Assembly (NCBI GenBank): GCA_035363115.1
Contig: DAOSEM010000001.1
Location: forward strand, 434,001-498,000
Length of the DNA: 64,000 nucleotides
DNA from: Syntrophales bacterium
GTDB lineage: Bacteria > Desulfobacterota > Syntrophia > Syntrophales > PHBD01
Direction: 5' to 3'
How positions within the stretch are numbered: the stretch's first letter is position 1; every line of letters begins with the position of its first letter. The notes under the pieces are model-generated. The model was not told the origin of the DNA, made no database searches, and saw only the letters and a program-made list of their open reading frames with translations. A program made the position numbers and the translations under genes. This document shows positions 49,972-59,091 of the stretch, piece after piece.

Positions 49972-51192
49972 ATGAACGTTTGCCTGATATGCAAATCCCC
50001 GATTGAACCCTTCATCTCCTTCGGCAAAATGCCCATCGCAAACGGGTTCCTGCGAGCCGATCAGTTTGCCACGGAGTACTTCTTCGATCTCCAGGTGGCC
50101 TTCTGTGGGCAGTGCGGTATGGTCCAACTCCTGGAGCAGCCGGCCCGTGAGCAGATGTTCAACGAGCACTACGCCTTCTTTTCCGGCACATCCCAGGGCA
50201 TGAAGATCCATTTCCGGGATTTCGCCGAAGAGGTCATGCAAAACCACCTGAAGAGTGCGGACCCGTTCGTCGTGGAGATCGGAAGCAACGACGGCATCAT
50301 GCTGCAGAACTTCGCCGGGAAGAAGATCCGGCACCTGGGAATCGAGCCCTCGGCCAACGTGGCGGAAGTAGCCCGGCAGAAGGGCATCGAGACCGTCAGC
50401 GAATTCTTCGACGAAACCCTGGCCCGGCAGATCGTGAGCGAACACGGGCAGGCCGATGCCTTCCTGGCGGCAAATGTCATGTGCCACATCCCCTACCTCC
50501 ACTCGGTCATCGAGGGGATCAAGGTCCTCCTGAAGCCGGAGGGCATCGTCATGTTCGAGGATCCCTACCTGGGCGATGTCATAGAAAACACTTCCTACGA
50601 CCAGATTTACGACGAGCACGTGTTTCTTTTTTCAGTGGCGTCGATCCGGCACCTGTTCCGGATGCACGGCATGGAGGTGGTCGATGCGGTGCCCCAGGAG
50701 ACGCACGGGGGCTCCATGCGTTACGTCATCGCCCGTCAGGGAAGCCGCCCTGTCTCTTCGAGGGTGGAGTCCTGCCTCCGGAAGGAGAAGGAACTGGGAC
50801 TCGACAAGCCGGCGGTTTACGAGCGGTTCCGGAAAAACTGCGAAGCCTCCAGGGACGCCCTGATGGGCCTCCTGAAGGACCTCCGGAGCCAAGGCAAGCG
50901 AATCGTCGGGTATGCCGCTACCTCCAAGAGCACGACCATCATCAACTATTGCGGGATTGGGACCGACCTGATCGAATTCATCTCCGACACGACGCCGGTG
51001 AAGCAGGGTAAGTACAGCCCGGGAGCCCACATCCCGGTCCGACCCTACGAGGATTTCACGGCCCGTTACCCGGACTATGCCCTTCTTTTCGCTTACAACC
51101 ACGCCCGTGAGATCATGGCGAAGGAACAGCGGTTCATCGATTCCGGGGGCCGCTGGATTGTCTATGTTCCCTCCGTGAAGGTTCTCTCGTGA
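49972..51192 (+). CDS. Sugar C-methyltransferase (TylC3/NovU-like)
   Basis: 406 residues. The N-terminus MNVCLICKSP plus AFCGQCGMVQL gives four cysteines for zinc. PIANGFLRADQF is the usual linker. VVEIGSNDGIMLQNFAGKKIRHLGIEPSANVA is SAM motif I, NVMCHIPYLHSVIEGIKVLLKPEGIVMFEDPYL the middle, and DEHVFLFSVASIRHLF holds the catalytic Glu-His of C-3 methyltransferases. The C-terminal Rossmann half (GKRIVGYAATSKSTTIINYCGIG) is also present. It puts a methyl branch on a keto-deoxysugar nucleotide; the next gene, an aminotransferase, overlaps it. Confidence 0.87.
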   Translation: MNVCLICKSPIEPFISFGKMPIANGFLRADQFATEYFFDLQVAFCGQCGMVQLLEQPAREQMFNEHYAFFSGTSQGMKIHFRDFAEEVMQNHLKSADPFVVEIGSNDGIMLQNFAGKKIRHLGIEPSANVAEVARQKGIETVSEFFDETLARQIVSEHGQADAFLAANVMCHIPYLHSVIEGIKVLLKPEGIVMFEDPYLGDVIENTSYDQIYDEHVFLFSVASIRHLFRMHGMEVVDAVPQETHGGSMRYVIARQGSRPVSSRVESCLRKEKELGLDKPAVYERFRKNCEASRDALMGLLKDLRSQGKRIVGYAATSKSTTIINYCGIGTDLIEFISDTTPVKQGKYSPGAHIPVRPYEDFTARYPDYALLFAYNHAREIMAKEQRFIDSGGRWIVYVPSVKVLS

Positions 51193-52301
51193 TCCCCTGC
51201 AGCAATCCCCATGCCCAGTATCTGTCGCAGAAGGCGGAAATCGACGAGGCCGTCTCCCGCGTGATGGGGAGCGGGCGTTACATCCTGGGCCCGGAGGTGA
51301 AGGCCTTCGAGGAGGAGTTTGCCGCCTTTGTCGGCACATCCTTCGGGATCGGTGTCGGCAACGGTACGGAAGCCATCCACCTGGCCCTGGCAGCCTGCGG
51401 ACTCAAGGGAGGCGACGAGGTGATCACGGTTTCCCACACGGCGGTGGCCACCGTCGCCGCCATTGAAATGGCGGGAGGGGTGCCGGTCTTTGTGGACATC
51501 GACCCGGTTCGGTACACCCTGGATCCGGGACAGTTGGAAAAGGCCGTAACGGAGAAAACCCACGCCATCATTCCGGTTCACATTTACGGGCAGCCGGCGG
51601 ACCTCGAAGCTATCCTTGATGTGGCAAAACGTCACCATCTCAGGGTCATCGAAGATTGTGCCCAGGCGCATGGTTCCCGCTATGGGGGAAGGCGGGTGGG
51701 ATCCTTCGGAGACATGGCCTGCTTCAGCTTTTACCCGACGAAGAACCTGGGGGCCATCGGCGACGGTGGCATGGTGGTTACGCGTGATCCGGAGCTGGCC
51801 GGCCGGGCGCGCCTGCTTCGGGAGTACGGATGGGCTGAGCGAAACGTGAGTGGAATGCCGGGCTGGAACAGCCGACTGGACGAGGTACAGGCTGCCCTGC
51901 TGCGCGTCAAGCTGCGAAGCCTGGATGAACAGAATGGAAAACGCCGGCGGCTGGCACAATATTACGGTGAAGCGCTCGGAGGAACAGACCTGATCCTTCC
52001 GGCATCCGTCCGGGACACCGAGCATGTGTTTCACCTCTACGTGGTCCGTTCCGGCAATAGGGACCGGCTGATGAGCTTTCTCAGGGACCGGGGAATCGGG
52101 ACACTGGTTCACTACCCGGTTCCCGTTCACCTGCAGCCGGCGTATAGGGGAAGGGTCAAGTGTCCGAGCGGATTGGAAGAGACGGAGCGGGCGGCCCGGG
52201 AGGTGCTTTCCCTGCCCATGTATCCCGAATTGACGGAGAAGGAGGCGGGGCAGGTCGTGGAAGCAGTGCTGGTATTTGAGGGAGGTCGAAGAAATGATTG
52301 A
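51189..52301 (+). CDS. DegT/DnrJ/EryC1/StrS sugar aminotransferase
   Basis: 370 residues from GTG 51189 overlapping the previous stop. IPCSNPHAQYLSQKAEIDEAVSRVM, GVGNGTEAIHLALAACG, VIEDCAQAHGSRY and FSFYPTKNLGAIGDGGMVVT with Lys185 for PLP are the FdtB/QdtB-like pattern of TDP-3-keto-sugar 3-aminotransferases. The C-methyltransferase before it and the 3,5-epimerase-like gene after it support a branched or 3-amino deoxysugar. Donor nucleotide not determined. Confidence 0.87.
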   Translation: MIPCSNPHAQYLSQKAEIDEAVSRVMGSGRYILGPEVKAFEEEFAAFVGTSFGIGVGNGTEAIHLALAACGLKGGDEVITVSHTAVATVAAIEMAGGVPVFVDIDPVRYTLDPGQLEKAVTEKTHAIIPVHIYGQPADLEAILDVAKRHHLRVIEDCAQAHGSRYGGRRVGSFGDMACFSFYPTKNLGAIGDGGMVVTRDPELAGRARLLREYGWAERNVSGMPGWNSRLDEVQAALLRVKLRSLDEQNGKRRRLAQYYGEALGGTDLILPASVRDTEHVFHLYVVRSGNRDRLMSFLRDRGIGTLVHYPVPVHLQPAYRGRVKCPSGLEETERAAREVLSLPMYPELTEKEAGQVVEAVLVFEGGRRND

Positions 52302-52752
52302 CGGGGTTATCGTCCGCGATCTCGTGACCCACACCGATGAACGGGGCTTTTTCCGGGAGATCATCCGGGTTACGGACGATTTCTTTGCGGAGGGATTCGG
52401 ACAGTGGAGCCATTCCCACATGTACTCCGGCGTCATCAAGGCCTGGCACCTGCACCGGATTCAGGTCGACTGGTGGTATGTGATGGCTGGTGTTCTTCGC
52501 GTGGGCCTGCACGACCTTCGCGAGCAATCCCTGACGCATGGCCGGACGATGGATTTTTTGATGGGGGATCAGCAGCCGGCCCGCCTGCTGAAGATTCCTC
52601 CCGGCGTGGCCCACGGCTGCAAGGTGGTCCAGGGTCCCGTCGGACTTCTGTACGTCACCTCTCACGTCTACAATCCCGAAGACGAACTCCGCATCCCCCA
52701 TGATGACCCGGGGATCGGCTTTGACTGGCTTTCGGGGCCTCCCATCAAGTGA
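52294..52752 (+). CDS. dTDP-4-dehydrorhamnose 3,5-epimerase-like cupin protein
   Basis: 152 residues from ATG 52294, with GGAGG nine bases upstream. VRDLVTHTDERGFFREIIRVTDDFF, SHSHMYSGVIKAWHLH and IPPGVAHGCKVVQGPVGLLYVTSHVYN follow the RmlC fold, in which WHLH and the later histidine sit in the active site. It is shorter than RmlC (~180) and lacks its C-terminal strand, as in the FdtA/QdtA or cupin-type isomerases found next to FdtB-like aminotransferases. Epimerase or ketoisomerase activity cannot be separated from sequence alone. Confidence 0.75.
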   Translation: MIDGVIVRDLVTHTDERGFFREIIRVTDDFFAEGFGQWSHSHMYSGVIKAWHLHRIQVDWWYVMAGVLRVGLHDLREQSLTHGRTMDFLMGDQQPARLLKIPPGVAHGCKVVQGPVGLLYVTSHVYNPEDELRIPHDDPGIGFDWLSGPPIK

Positions 52753-53771
52753 TGTCCGAAAAGCGAAACACGGCGGCTCGTGACCGGTTCGACGGGGCCG
52801 GAATCCACGCTTGGTACGGCGGAAAAACAATCCTGGTTACGGGCGGAGCGGGTTATATTGCGACCAACCTGCTGCACGCGCTGAGGGATGTGAAATGCCG
52901 CATATTCCGCCTGGACAGGCCCGGGACCGTTTTCGAGCCGGTCGGGGGTGAGGCGGAGGTGAACGACCTGGAGGCGGATGTCCGGGATCCCGCCGCCTGG
53001 GAAGCGGCCCTGAACAGGGCCGACATCGTGTTCCACTTTGCCGCCCAGACCAGCACATACGTCGCCAATGCGGACCCGCCGGCGGATCTCGACATCAACG
53101 TGCTGCCCATGGTTCGATTGCTGGAAGTATGCCGGACCCGGAACTGGCACAAGGTCATCCTCTTCTCGAGCACCGTCACCATTGTCGGCCTGCCCGAGCG
53201 TCTTCCGGTCGATGAGAGCTTTCCCGACCGGCCGGTCACGGTCTATGACCTTCACAAGATGATGGCGGAACAGTACCTGAAGTATTATGCGGCGCAGGGG
53301 TTCGTGACGGCGGCCGTCCTCCGTCTGGCGAATGTATACGGACCAGGTCCTGCCAGCAGTCGTCCGGATCGCGGGATTCTGAACCAGATGACCCGCCGGG
53401 CGCTGTCCGGGGAGGTCCTGACGGTGTACGGACGGGGCGATCAGCTTAGGGACTACGTCCATGTGGAGGACGTCGCCGGGGCCTTTCTCCGGGCGGCGAT
53501 GCATGCAGCCGATCTAAACGGGGGACATTATGTGATCGGGAGCGGTCGCGGGTATTCCCTCACTGAGGCGATGAACCTGATCGCCGACCGGGTGGCCGTG
53601 AAGACGGGCAGGAGGGTATCCGTCGAGCATGTCGATCCCCCGTCGCCGCAGTCCCCGATTGAATTCCGGAATTTCGTTGCGGATACGGGCCGTTTTGCGG
53701 GGTTGACAGGCTGGAAGGCCCATTACACCCTGGAGAGGGGCATCGACCAAACCATCGAGAGGTTATCGTGA
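52752..53771 (+). CDS. NAD-dependent epimerase/dehydratase (SDR), first of three in tandem
   Basis: 339 residues from ATG 52752, sharing a base with the previous TGA. GKTILVTGGAGYIATNLLHAL is the NAD loop, VFHFAAQTSTYVANADPPADLDINVLP the cofactor-binding turn, SSTVTIVGLPERLPVDE and TVYDLHKMMAEQYLKYY the catalytic serine/threonine and Tyr-x3-Lys, and LRLANVYGPGPASSRPDRG the substrate loop. UDP-glucose-4-epimerase-like overall; substrate unknown. Confidence 0.82.
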   Translation: MSEKRNTAARDRFDGAGIHAWYGGKTILVTGGAGYIATNLLHALRDVKCRIFRLDRPGTVFEPVGGEAEVNDLEADVRDPAAWEAALNRADIVFHFAAQTSTYVANADPPADLDINVLPMVRLLEVCRTRNWHKVILFSSTVTIVGLPERLPVDESFPDRPVTVYDLHKMMAEQYLKYYAAQGFVTAAVLRLANVYGPGPASSRPDRGILNQMTRRALSGEVLTVYGRGDQLRDYVHVEDVAGAFLRAAMHAADLNGGHYVIGSGRGYSLTEAMNLIADRVAVKTGRRVSVEHVDPPSPQSPIEFRNFVADTGRFAGLTGWKAHYTLERGIDQTIERLS

Positions 53772-54736
53772 AAGCACTCATCATTGGCGGAGCGGGCTTC
53801 CTGGGAGCAAACCTCGTGCGCCGGTGTCTTTCCGAGCCGGGAGTCGAAGTGACCGTCATGGATTCCCTGGATCCGCATCTGTATGCGACGACAAGGAATC
53901 TCAGTGAAGTATGGAACAGGATCAGCTTCATCCGGGGCGATCTGAGGGACGAGACCCTGCTTGCCAACATCGTACAGGGCCAGGATGTGATCTTCAATTG
54001 CGCTGCCCAGACGTCGCATCCCCTTTCCATCCAGTATCCCCTGCTTGACGCCGAGATCAACTGCCTGGGAAACCTGAAACTGCTGGAGGCAGTCCGCCTG
54101 CTCAACCGGGAGGCGATGGTCGTTTATACGTCCAGCAGCACTGTCATCGGCCGGGCCCTGCATGAGGTTGTGGACGAGGATCACTGGGAGCGGCCGCTGG
54201 AGATCTATTCCGCGAACAAGGGTGTCGCGGAGAAGTATTACCGGATCTATCACACGATCCACGACCTGAACACGGTGGTCCTCCGGTTTGCGAACCTCTA
54301 CGGACCCTACGGCAAAGGATACCCGGAGTTCGGCTTCATCAATTACTTCATTCATCAGGCCTGGACGAACCAGGATATTCGGATCTTCGGATCGGGGGAG
54401 CAGACGCGCAACGTCATGTTTGTCGAGGACGCCACCGATATCCTCTGGCGGGTCGCCGGAAAGAAAAAACTGGCGGGCGAGATGTATTTCGCCACGGGTT
54501 CGGAACACCTTTCCGTGGCGGAAATTGCCCGGAAGATCGTATCGGTCCTCGAAAGGGGAAAAGTCACCCACATCGAGTGGCCCGACGAGCGACGCCGCAT
54601 CGAGATCGAAGACGTCAAGTTTTCTTCGGCCCGCCTGCAGGCGATCATGGACTGGATGCCCCGGTTCGATTTTACCGCAGGCCTGCGGAAAACCAGGTCG
54701 CTGCTGGAAGGACGGGATGCGGGAGGAGTGAAATGA
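53768..54736 (+). CDS. NAD-dependent epimerase/dehydratase (SDR), second of three in tandem
   Basis: 322 residues from GTG 53768, overlapping the previous stop. KALIIGGAGFLGANLVRRCL, NCAAQTSHPLSIQYPLLDAEINCLGNLKLLEA, TSSSTVIGRALHEVVDEDH and EIYSANKGVAEKYYRIYH (Tyr-x3-Lys) are complete. LRFANLYGPYGKGYPEFGF marks an extended SDR like those acting on dTDP- and CDP-hexoses. Related to, but not a simple copy of, the SDR before it. Confidence 0.82.
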   Translation: MKALIIGGAGFLGANLVRRCLSEPGVEVTVMDSLDPHLYATTRNLSEVWNRISFIRGDLRDETLLANIVQGQDVIFNCAAQTSHPLSIQYPLLDAEINCLGNLKLLEAVRLLNREAMVVYTSSSTVIGRALHEVVDEDHWERPLEIYSANKGVAEKYYRIYHTIHDLNTVVLRFANLYGPYGKGYPEFGFINYFIHQAWTNQDIRIFGSGEQTRNVMFVEDATDILWRVAGKKKLAGEMYFATGSEHLSVAEIARKIVSVLERGKVTHIEWPDERRRIEIEDVKFSSARLQAIMDWMPRFDFTAGLRKTRSLLEGRDAGGVK

Positions 54737-55677
54737 AGATCGTCATCACGGGGGCCCTGGGACACATCGGGTCCCGGCTGATCCGCGAACTCCCGGGCCT
54801 TGTGCCCTCTGTCGATATGGTCCTCGTGGACAATCTCTCGGCGCAGCGATACTGTTCGCTGTTTCACCTCCCGGATCAGGGGCACTATCGCTTTCTCGAA
54901 GAGGACATCCTGAAGGCCGACCTGGCGGGAATCTTTGCCGGGGCGGATGCGGTACTACACCTCGCGGCCATCACGAACGCCGCGGGCAGCTTCGAAGCGC
55001 CCGAGCAGGTCGAAGAGGTGAATTTCACGGGGACGGAGCGGGTGGCGAGGGCCTGTGTCGATGCACAATGTCCGTTGATTTTTCTCTCAACGACCAGCGT
55101 CTATGGAACCCAGCGCGAGCGGGTGGACGAGGGTTGTCCGGAGACCGATCTGAATCCCCAAAGTCCTTATGCCGAATCGAAGCTGAAGGCGGAGCGCCTT
55201 CTGTCCGGACTTGGAGGGAGCGATGGACTGAGGTTCGTGACCTGCCGGCTCGGCACGATCTTCGGTGTATCGCCGGGCATGCGGTTTCACACGGCGGTAA
55301 ACAAGTTCTGCTGGCAGGCGCTGACGGGTCAGCCGGTGACCGTCTGGCGGACGGCTCTCCACCAGCACCGCCCTTATCTCGATCTCGGCGACGCCGTCGC
55401 GGCGCTGGCCTTCATCCTGAACAGGCACCTTTATGACGGGCAGGTCTACAATGTCCTGACGGTAAACGCGACCGTGGACGACATCCTGCAGATCATCTCC
55501 CGGCATGTTCCGGATCTGGCCATCCGGTTCGTCGATACGGAAATCATGAATCAGTTATCCTACCATGTTTCCTGCGATCGTTTCCGGGGCCTGGGGTTTG
55601 CCTTCCAAGGGGACCTTGAGCGAGGCATCGCGGAAACCATCGGGATGTTGAAAGGAGTTCGGAGTTGGAAGCCTTGA
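54733..55677 (+). CDS. NAD-dependent epimerase/dehydratase (SDR), third of three in tandem
   Basis: 314 residues from ATG 54733 (ATGA overlap with the previous stop; a longer frame from 54577 is rejected because it lies inside the preceding gene). KIVITGALGHIGSRLIREL, HLAAITNAAGSFEAPEQVEEVNFTGTE, STTSVYGTQ and SPYAESKLKAERLL give the NAD loop, Ser and Tyr-x3-Lys. LGTIFGVSPGMRFHTAVNKFCWQA resembles SDRs near heptose and CDP-sugar genes and also the protein at 57404. Confidence 0.82.
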   Translation: MKIVITGALGHIGSRLIRELPGLVPSVDMVLVDNLSAQRYCSLFHLPDQGHYRFLEEDILKADLAGIFAGADAVLHLAAITNAAGSFEAPEQVEEVNFTGTERVARACVDAQCPLIFLSTTSVYGTQRERVDEGCPETDLNPQSPYAESKLKAERLLSGLGGSDGLRFVTCRLGTIFGVSPGMRFHTAVNKFCWQALTGQPVTVWRTALHQHRPYLDLGDAVAALAFILNRHLYDGQVYNVLTVNATVDDILQIISRHVPDLAIRFVDTEIMNQLSYHVSCDRFRGLGFAFQGDLERGIAETIGMLKGVRSWKP

Positions 55678-56303
55678 CGACACCGGGCGAAAGGAACGAA
55701 ATCAGACTGAATCTCGGCTGTGGAGGGCGCCCCCTGCCCGGCTATATCAATGTGGACATGGACAGCCTGGAGGAGTTGAAGGCCCGCTATCCTTTCCAGG
55801 ATTTTCCGGACGGCATTGAAATTAACAATTTCGATATCCTGAACCTTCCTTTTCCCGACGGATCGGTGACGGAGATACGGGCCGACTCGCTGGTCGAGCA
55901 CCTCTCCTTCATCGAGGAGCCGAAGTTTTTCCATGAGGTCAAAAGGCTGCTCAAGCCGGGAGGGATTTTTCATTTTTCCACCCCTGATTTTGAAGAGGCG
56001 ATCCGGCTCTGGCTGTCGGCGAAAGACGACTGGAAGGAATTCTACCGGAACGACCCGGAGGCCATCGCGCAGCAGCACTGGTTCGGACAGTACTCCTATT
56101 CGACGGACAACCGCTGGGGCTACCTCATGGCCATGATCTTCGGAAGCCAAAACGGGGAGGGGCAGTTCCACCGCAACGGCTATTCCGTAGCGAAGATCCG
56201 GGCCATCCTGAATCATCTCGATTTCGAGGAAATCGAGATTTCAAAGTACCGGTGGAAGGGTGACCGGGACCTCATGATCCTTGTGCGGGCGGCGAAACGA
56301 TAG
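55665..56303 (+). CDS. Class I SAM-dependent methyltransferase (small)
   Basis: 212 residues from TTG 55665, with AAGGAGTTCGGAG just before; it overlaps the SDR stop by 13 bases. EIRLNLGCGGRPLPGYINVDMDSLEE is SAM motif I followed by the acid that binds SAM ribose, and ILNLPFPDGSVTEIRADSLVEHLSFIEEPKFFHEVKRLLKPGGIFHFSTPDF is the usual motif IV to VI run of Methyltransf_11-type proteins. Common in LPS and capsule loci. Acceptor unknown. Confidence 0.8.
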   Translation: MEALTTPGERNEIRLNLGCGGRPLPGYINVDMDSLEELKARYPFQDFPDGIEINNFDILNLPFPDGSVTEIRADSLVEHLSFIEEPKFFHEVKRLLKPGGIFHFSTPDFEEAIRLWLSAKDDWKEFYRNDPEAIAQQHWFGQYSYSTDNRWGYLMAMIFGSQNGEGQFHRNGYSVAKIRAILNHLDFEEIEISKYRWKGDRDLMILVRAAKR

Positions 56304-56311
56304 CGGCGTCC

Positions 56312-57349
56312 ATGACAGGCGATGCACAATCTCCAGTGTCCGGTTCCGCCATGAACACTGCGGGATCCAAACCTTTCTTCTCCATCGGTGTGACCACATA
56401 CGACCGTCCGGCCCTTCTGAAGGAGACTCTCGAATCAATTACCCGGCAAACCTTTACCGATTTCGAGATTCTCGTGGGGAACGACAACCCCGGCAACAAG
56501 CTTTCCGGCGAACTCCTGGGGATTGACGACAGTCGCATCTCCTTCATCAACCGCCCCTCCAACCTCGGTGAACTGGGCAACATGAACGCCCTTCTCGATG
56601 CCGGCCGGGGCAGGTACTTCACCTGGCTGGCGGACGACGATCTGTACTTTCCAGGTTTTCTGCAGGCGATTCATTGCATGCTCGAGCAACATGGCCCTTT
56701 TGATTGTGTTTTTACGAACTTTGCAGTTGGGGATCAATACCCAATGAATGTCAATATCGTTTGTGACCGGTCACATTTCAAGATCCTTAAGGGGGAGCAG
56801 TTTCTTGAACGGTATTTGGACCGCTCGTTAAATGTCATCGGCTGTTATGGCGTCTTCGACACGAACTACCTTCGGCAGATCGGCGGTATCAAGCATTTGG
56901 GGAACGGTTTTTCGCCCTATGCGGACAACCTGCTGGCTGTCCAAGCTGCCAAAAATGCCAGGATTGGGTACGTCGATTCTCCCTTGGTCTTTTTTCGCAC
57001 GCACTCGGGATCAATCTCTTTGACCAGCCCGGATGTCTACGCCTATAGCAGTGCCCAGGAGGATTTCCTGTTGCGCAGTATGGACGTGTTCAGAGATGAA
57101 GGGGTGGCCGGTGATGATCAATTATATTTATTCCTGCTGCTGAAGTGGTGCATCCGAGACTTTGCTACAGTTGTCCAGCGATCGGGAGCAATCCGTATCG
57201 GGACACTCCATGAGTATTTTCTTGTCATCGCTCCATATGTTCGGCGTCTTCAGGGGACTCCCTATTGTATTCGAATCATCGGTGTGATGGCGAAGACATT
57301 CCTGGGGTTAAGTAAACATTTTATAAAAAAAGCGCTACGGCAGAGATAG
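56312..57349 (+). CDS. Glycosyltransferase family 2
   Basis: 345 residues. FFSIGVTTYDRPALLKETLESI opens the GT2 fold, ILVGNDNPGNK replaces the usual DNGS, NLGELGNMNALLDAG follows, and YFTWLADDDLYFPGF holds the DDD metal site. ISFINRP and SPYADNLLAVQAAKNARIGYVDSPLVFFRTHSGSIS complete the donor/acceptor halves. It is the only clear GT2 enzyme in the 22-64 kb operon. A methionine at residue 14 (56351) is an alternative start. Confidence 0.83.
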   Translation: MTGDAQSPVSGSAMNTAGSKPFFSIGVTTYDRPALLKETLESITRQTFTDFEILVGNDNPGNKLSGELLGIDDSRISFINRPSNLGELGNMNALLDAGRGRYFTWLADDDLYFPGFLQAIHCMLEQHGPFDCVFTNFAVGDQYPMNVNIVCDRSHFKILKGEQFLERYLDRSLNVIGCYGVFDTNYLRQIGGIKHLGNGFSPYADNLLAVQAAKNARIGYVDSPLVFFRTHSGSISLTSPDVYAYSSAQEDFLLRSMDVFRDEGVAGDDQLYLFLLLKWCIRDFATVVQRSGAIRIGTLHEYFLVIAPYVRRLQGTPYCIRIIGVMAKTFLGLSKHFIKKALRQR

Positions 57350-57353
57350 GGAA

Positions 57354-57368
57354 AAGGGCTGTGCCCTT
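57354..57368 (+). terminator. Weak stem-loop after the GT2 gene
   Basis: AAGGGC at 57354-57359 and GCCCTT at 57363-57368 form a 6-base-pair stem with a three-base loop, then CTCTT. It lies five bases after the GT2 stop in a 54-base gap. A short T-tract makes it at best a partial terminator. Confidence 0.3.
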
Positions 57369-57403
57369 CTCTTGCCAGAGTGATCAAATTATGGAGGTGG
57401 CCA

Positions 57404-58339
57404 ATGTTGAAAATACTTGTTACTGGAGGAGCCGGCTATCTGGGCTCCATTTTGTGTGAGCACCTGCTTGCTGCAGGTTTCCAGGTGATGGTTGTCGATA
57501 ATTTGTTGTATGGCCAGAGCCCCCTGTTCCATCTTTGTGCGAATGATTCCTTTGAGTTTGTCCGGGGTGACGTTCGCGACGAGGCTCTGATGAAACGCCT
57601 GCTCAGGGATCCCGATGTCATCATCCCTCTGGCTGCGATCGTGGGCGCACCAGCCTGTGACCGGGATCCGTGGATGGCCACCTCAGTCAATCTGGAGGCG
57701 ATCCGGTCCATTATCCGCCTCCGTAGCAGGGAGCAGTGGATTATCTACCCTACAACAAACAGCGGTTATGGAACGAAATCGGGCGACGTTTACTGTACGG
57801 AAGAAACACCCCTTGAGCCAATCACGCTGTACGGTCAGACGAAGGTGGATGCGGAGCAGGAACTGCTGGAAGACAAGAGGACGGTCACGCTGAGGCTGGC
57901 CACCGTTTTCGGATTGTCGCCCCGAATGCGCTTGGATCTGCTGGTGAACCACTTTGTCTACGCCGCCGTTACGGATGGGTATCTTGTCATTTTTGAAAAG
58001 GACTTCAAGCGCAACTATATTCATATCCGGGACGTGGCAGATTGTTTTGTTCACTGCATCAACAACGCCCAAAAAATGGAAGGTAAGCCTTACAACGCAG
58101 GACTGGATGCGGCCAATCTCTCCAAAGAAGAGCTTGCACTGAAAGTTAAAGAGTATGTGCCCAAACTGTATATTCACTTTTCAGAGATTGGCAGTGATCC
58201 TGACAAGAGGAACTATATTGTCTCGAACAAAAGGCTTCTGGATGCCGGATTTGCAGCAAAGCGCTCCCTGGATGACGGGATCAGAGAATTATTGAAGGGA
58301 TACAGTATGCTGGGCAGGGGACAGTTTAAAAATATTTAG
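57404..58339 (+). CDS. NAD-dependent epimerase/dehydratase (SDR)
   Basis: 311 residues from ATG 57404, with GGAGGTGG upstream (an earlier ATG at 57380 has none). LKILVTGGAGYLGSILCEHLL, VMVVDNLLYGQSPLF, IPLAAIVGAPACDRDPWMATSVNLEA, PTTNSGYGT and ITLYGQTKVDAEQELL (Tyr-x3-Lys) are complete. It sits before the heptose nucleotide genes, where SDRs of this type often modify GDP-manno-heptose, for example in Campylobacter and Yersinia. Substrate inferred from context only. Confidence 0.82.
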   Translation: MLKILVTGGAGYLGSILCEHLLAAGFQVMVVDNLLYGQSPLFHLCANDSFEFVRGDVRDEALMKRLLRDPDVIIPLAAIVGAPACDRDPWMATSVNLEAIRSIIRLRSREQWIIYPTTNSGYGTKSGDVYCTEETPLEPITLYGQTKVDAEQELLEDKRTVTLRLATVFGLSPRMRLDLLVNHFVYAAVTDGYLVIFEKDFKRNYIHIRDVADCFVHCINNAQKMEGKPYNAGLDAANLSKEELALKVKEYVPKLYIHFSEIGSDPDKRNYIVSNKRLLDAGFAAKRSLDDGIRELLKGYSMLGRGQFKNI

Positions 58340-58359
58340 AATGCTGAACTGGCTAGCCC

Positions 58360-59091
58360 ATGACAGCGATTTCCGATAGACAAGCAGCGATTCTGGTGGG
58401 TGGACTGGGAGCCCGCCTGCGATCCGTCGTGTCGGATCGCCCAAAAGTCCTGGCGGACATCCTGGGAAGACCCTTTCTGACTTATCTCCTGGAGCAGTTG
58501 CGCGATGCCGGTGTTTCCCGCATTGTTTTGTGTACAGGCTATCGATCCGATCAGGTGGAGGCAGCCTTTGGCCCCTTCTTCGAGAACGTTTCTCTGATCT
58601 ATTCTCGCGAGATCACCCCCTTGGGGACAGCTGGTGCGATCAAAAATGCGGAGGCGCATATCGGAACGGACTGCCTGCTGGTCATGAATGGCGATTCATA
58701 CATTGATCTGGATCTGGATGATTTTCTCCAGTGGCATGATGAGAAGAAAGCGTCGGCATCAATCCTTCTGGCCCGAGTCGAGGATACAAGTCGATATGGT
58801 CGCGTACAAGCGGACGAGGAAGGGTGCATCACCGGCTTCGAAGAAAAGGGAGCACATGACGGGCCGGGGTGGATCAATGCCGGGGTCTATCTCTTGCGGG
58901 AAAACTTCATTCAGTCAATTCCTTCCGGTTTGACCGTGTCAATGGAGAAGGAAATGTTTCCTTCATGGATCGGGAAAGGGCTTTATGGATATCGGAGTGA
59001 GGGGCGTTTTATCGATATCGGAATTCCTGAGGATTACCTTGCAGCGGAACAATTCTTTCGGAGAATGGAGCAGGAAAGGAAATACAAATGA
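58360..59091 (+). CDS. hddC: D-glycero-alpha-D-manno-heptose 1-phosphate guanylyltransferase (HddC-like)
   Basis: 243 residues. AAILVGGLGARLRSVVSDRPKVLADILGRPFL holds the nucleotidyltransferase loop with the PK lysine, LGTAGAIKNAE and LLVMNGDSYIDLDLDDFLQWH the metal-binding aspartate, and GWINAGVYLL and RFIDIGIPEDYLAAEQF the remaining HddC motifs. It makes GDP-D-glycero-alpha-D-manno-heptose. The following kinase (ATGA overlap) is the other named enzyme of that route, which supports the call over a mannose-1-phosphate enzyme. Confidence 0.87.
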   Translation: MTAISDRQAAILVGGLGARLRSVVSDRPKVLADILGRPFLTYLLEQLRDAGVSRIVLCTGYRSDQVEAAFGPFFENVSLIYSREITPLGTAGAIKNAEAHIGTDCLLVMNGDSYIDLDLDDFLQWHDEKKASASILLARVEDTSRYGRVQADEEGCITGFEEKGAHDGPGWINAGVYLLRENFIQSIPSGLTVSMEKEMFPSWIGKGLYGYRSEGRFIDIGIPEDYLAAEQFFRRMEQERKYK

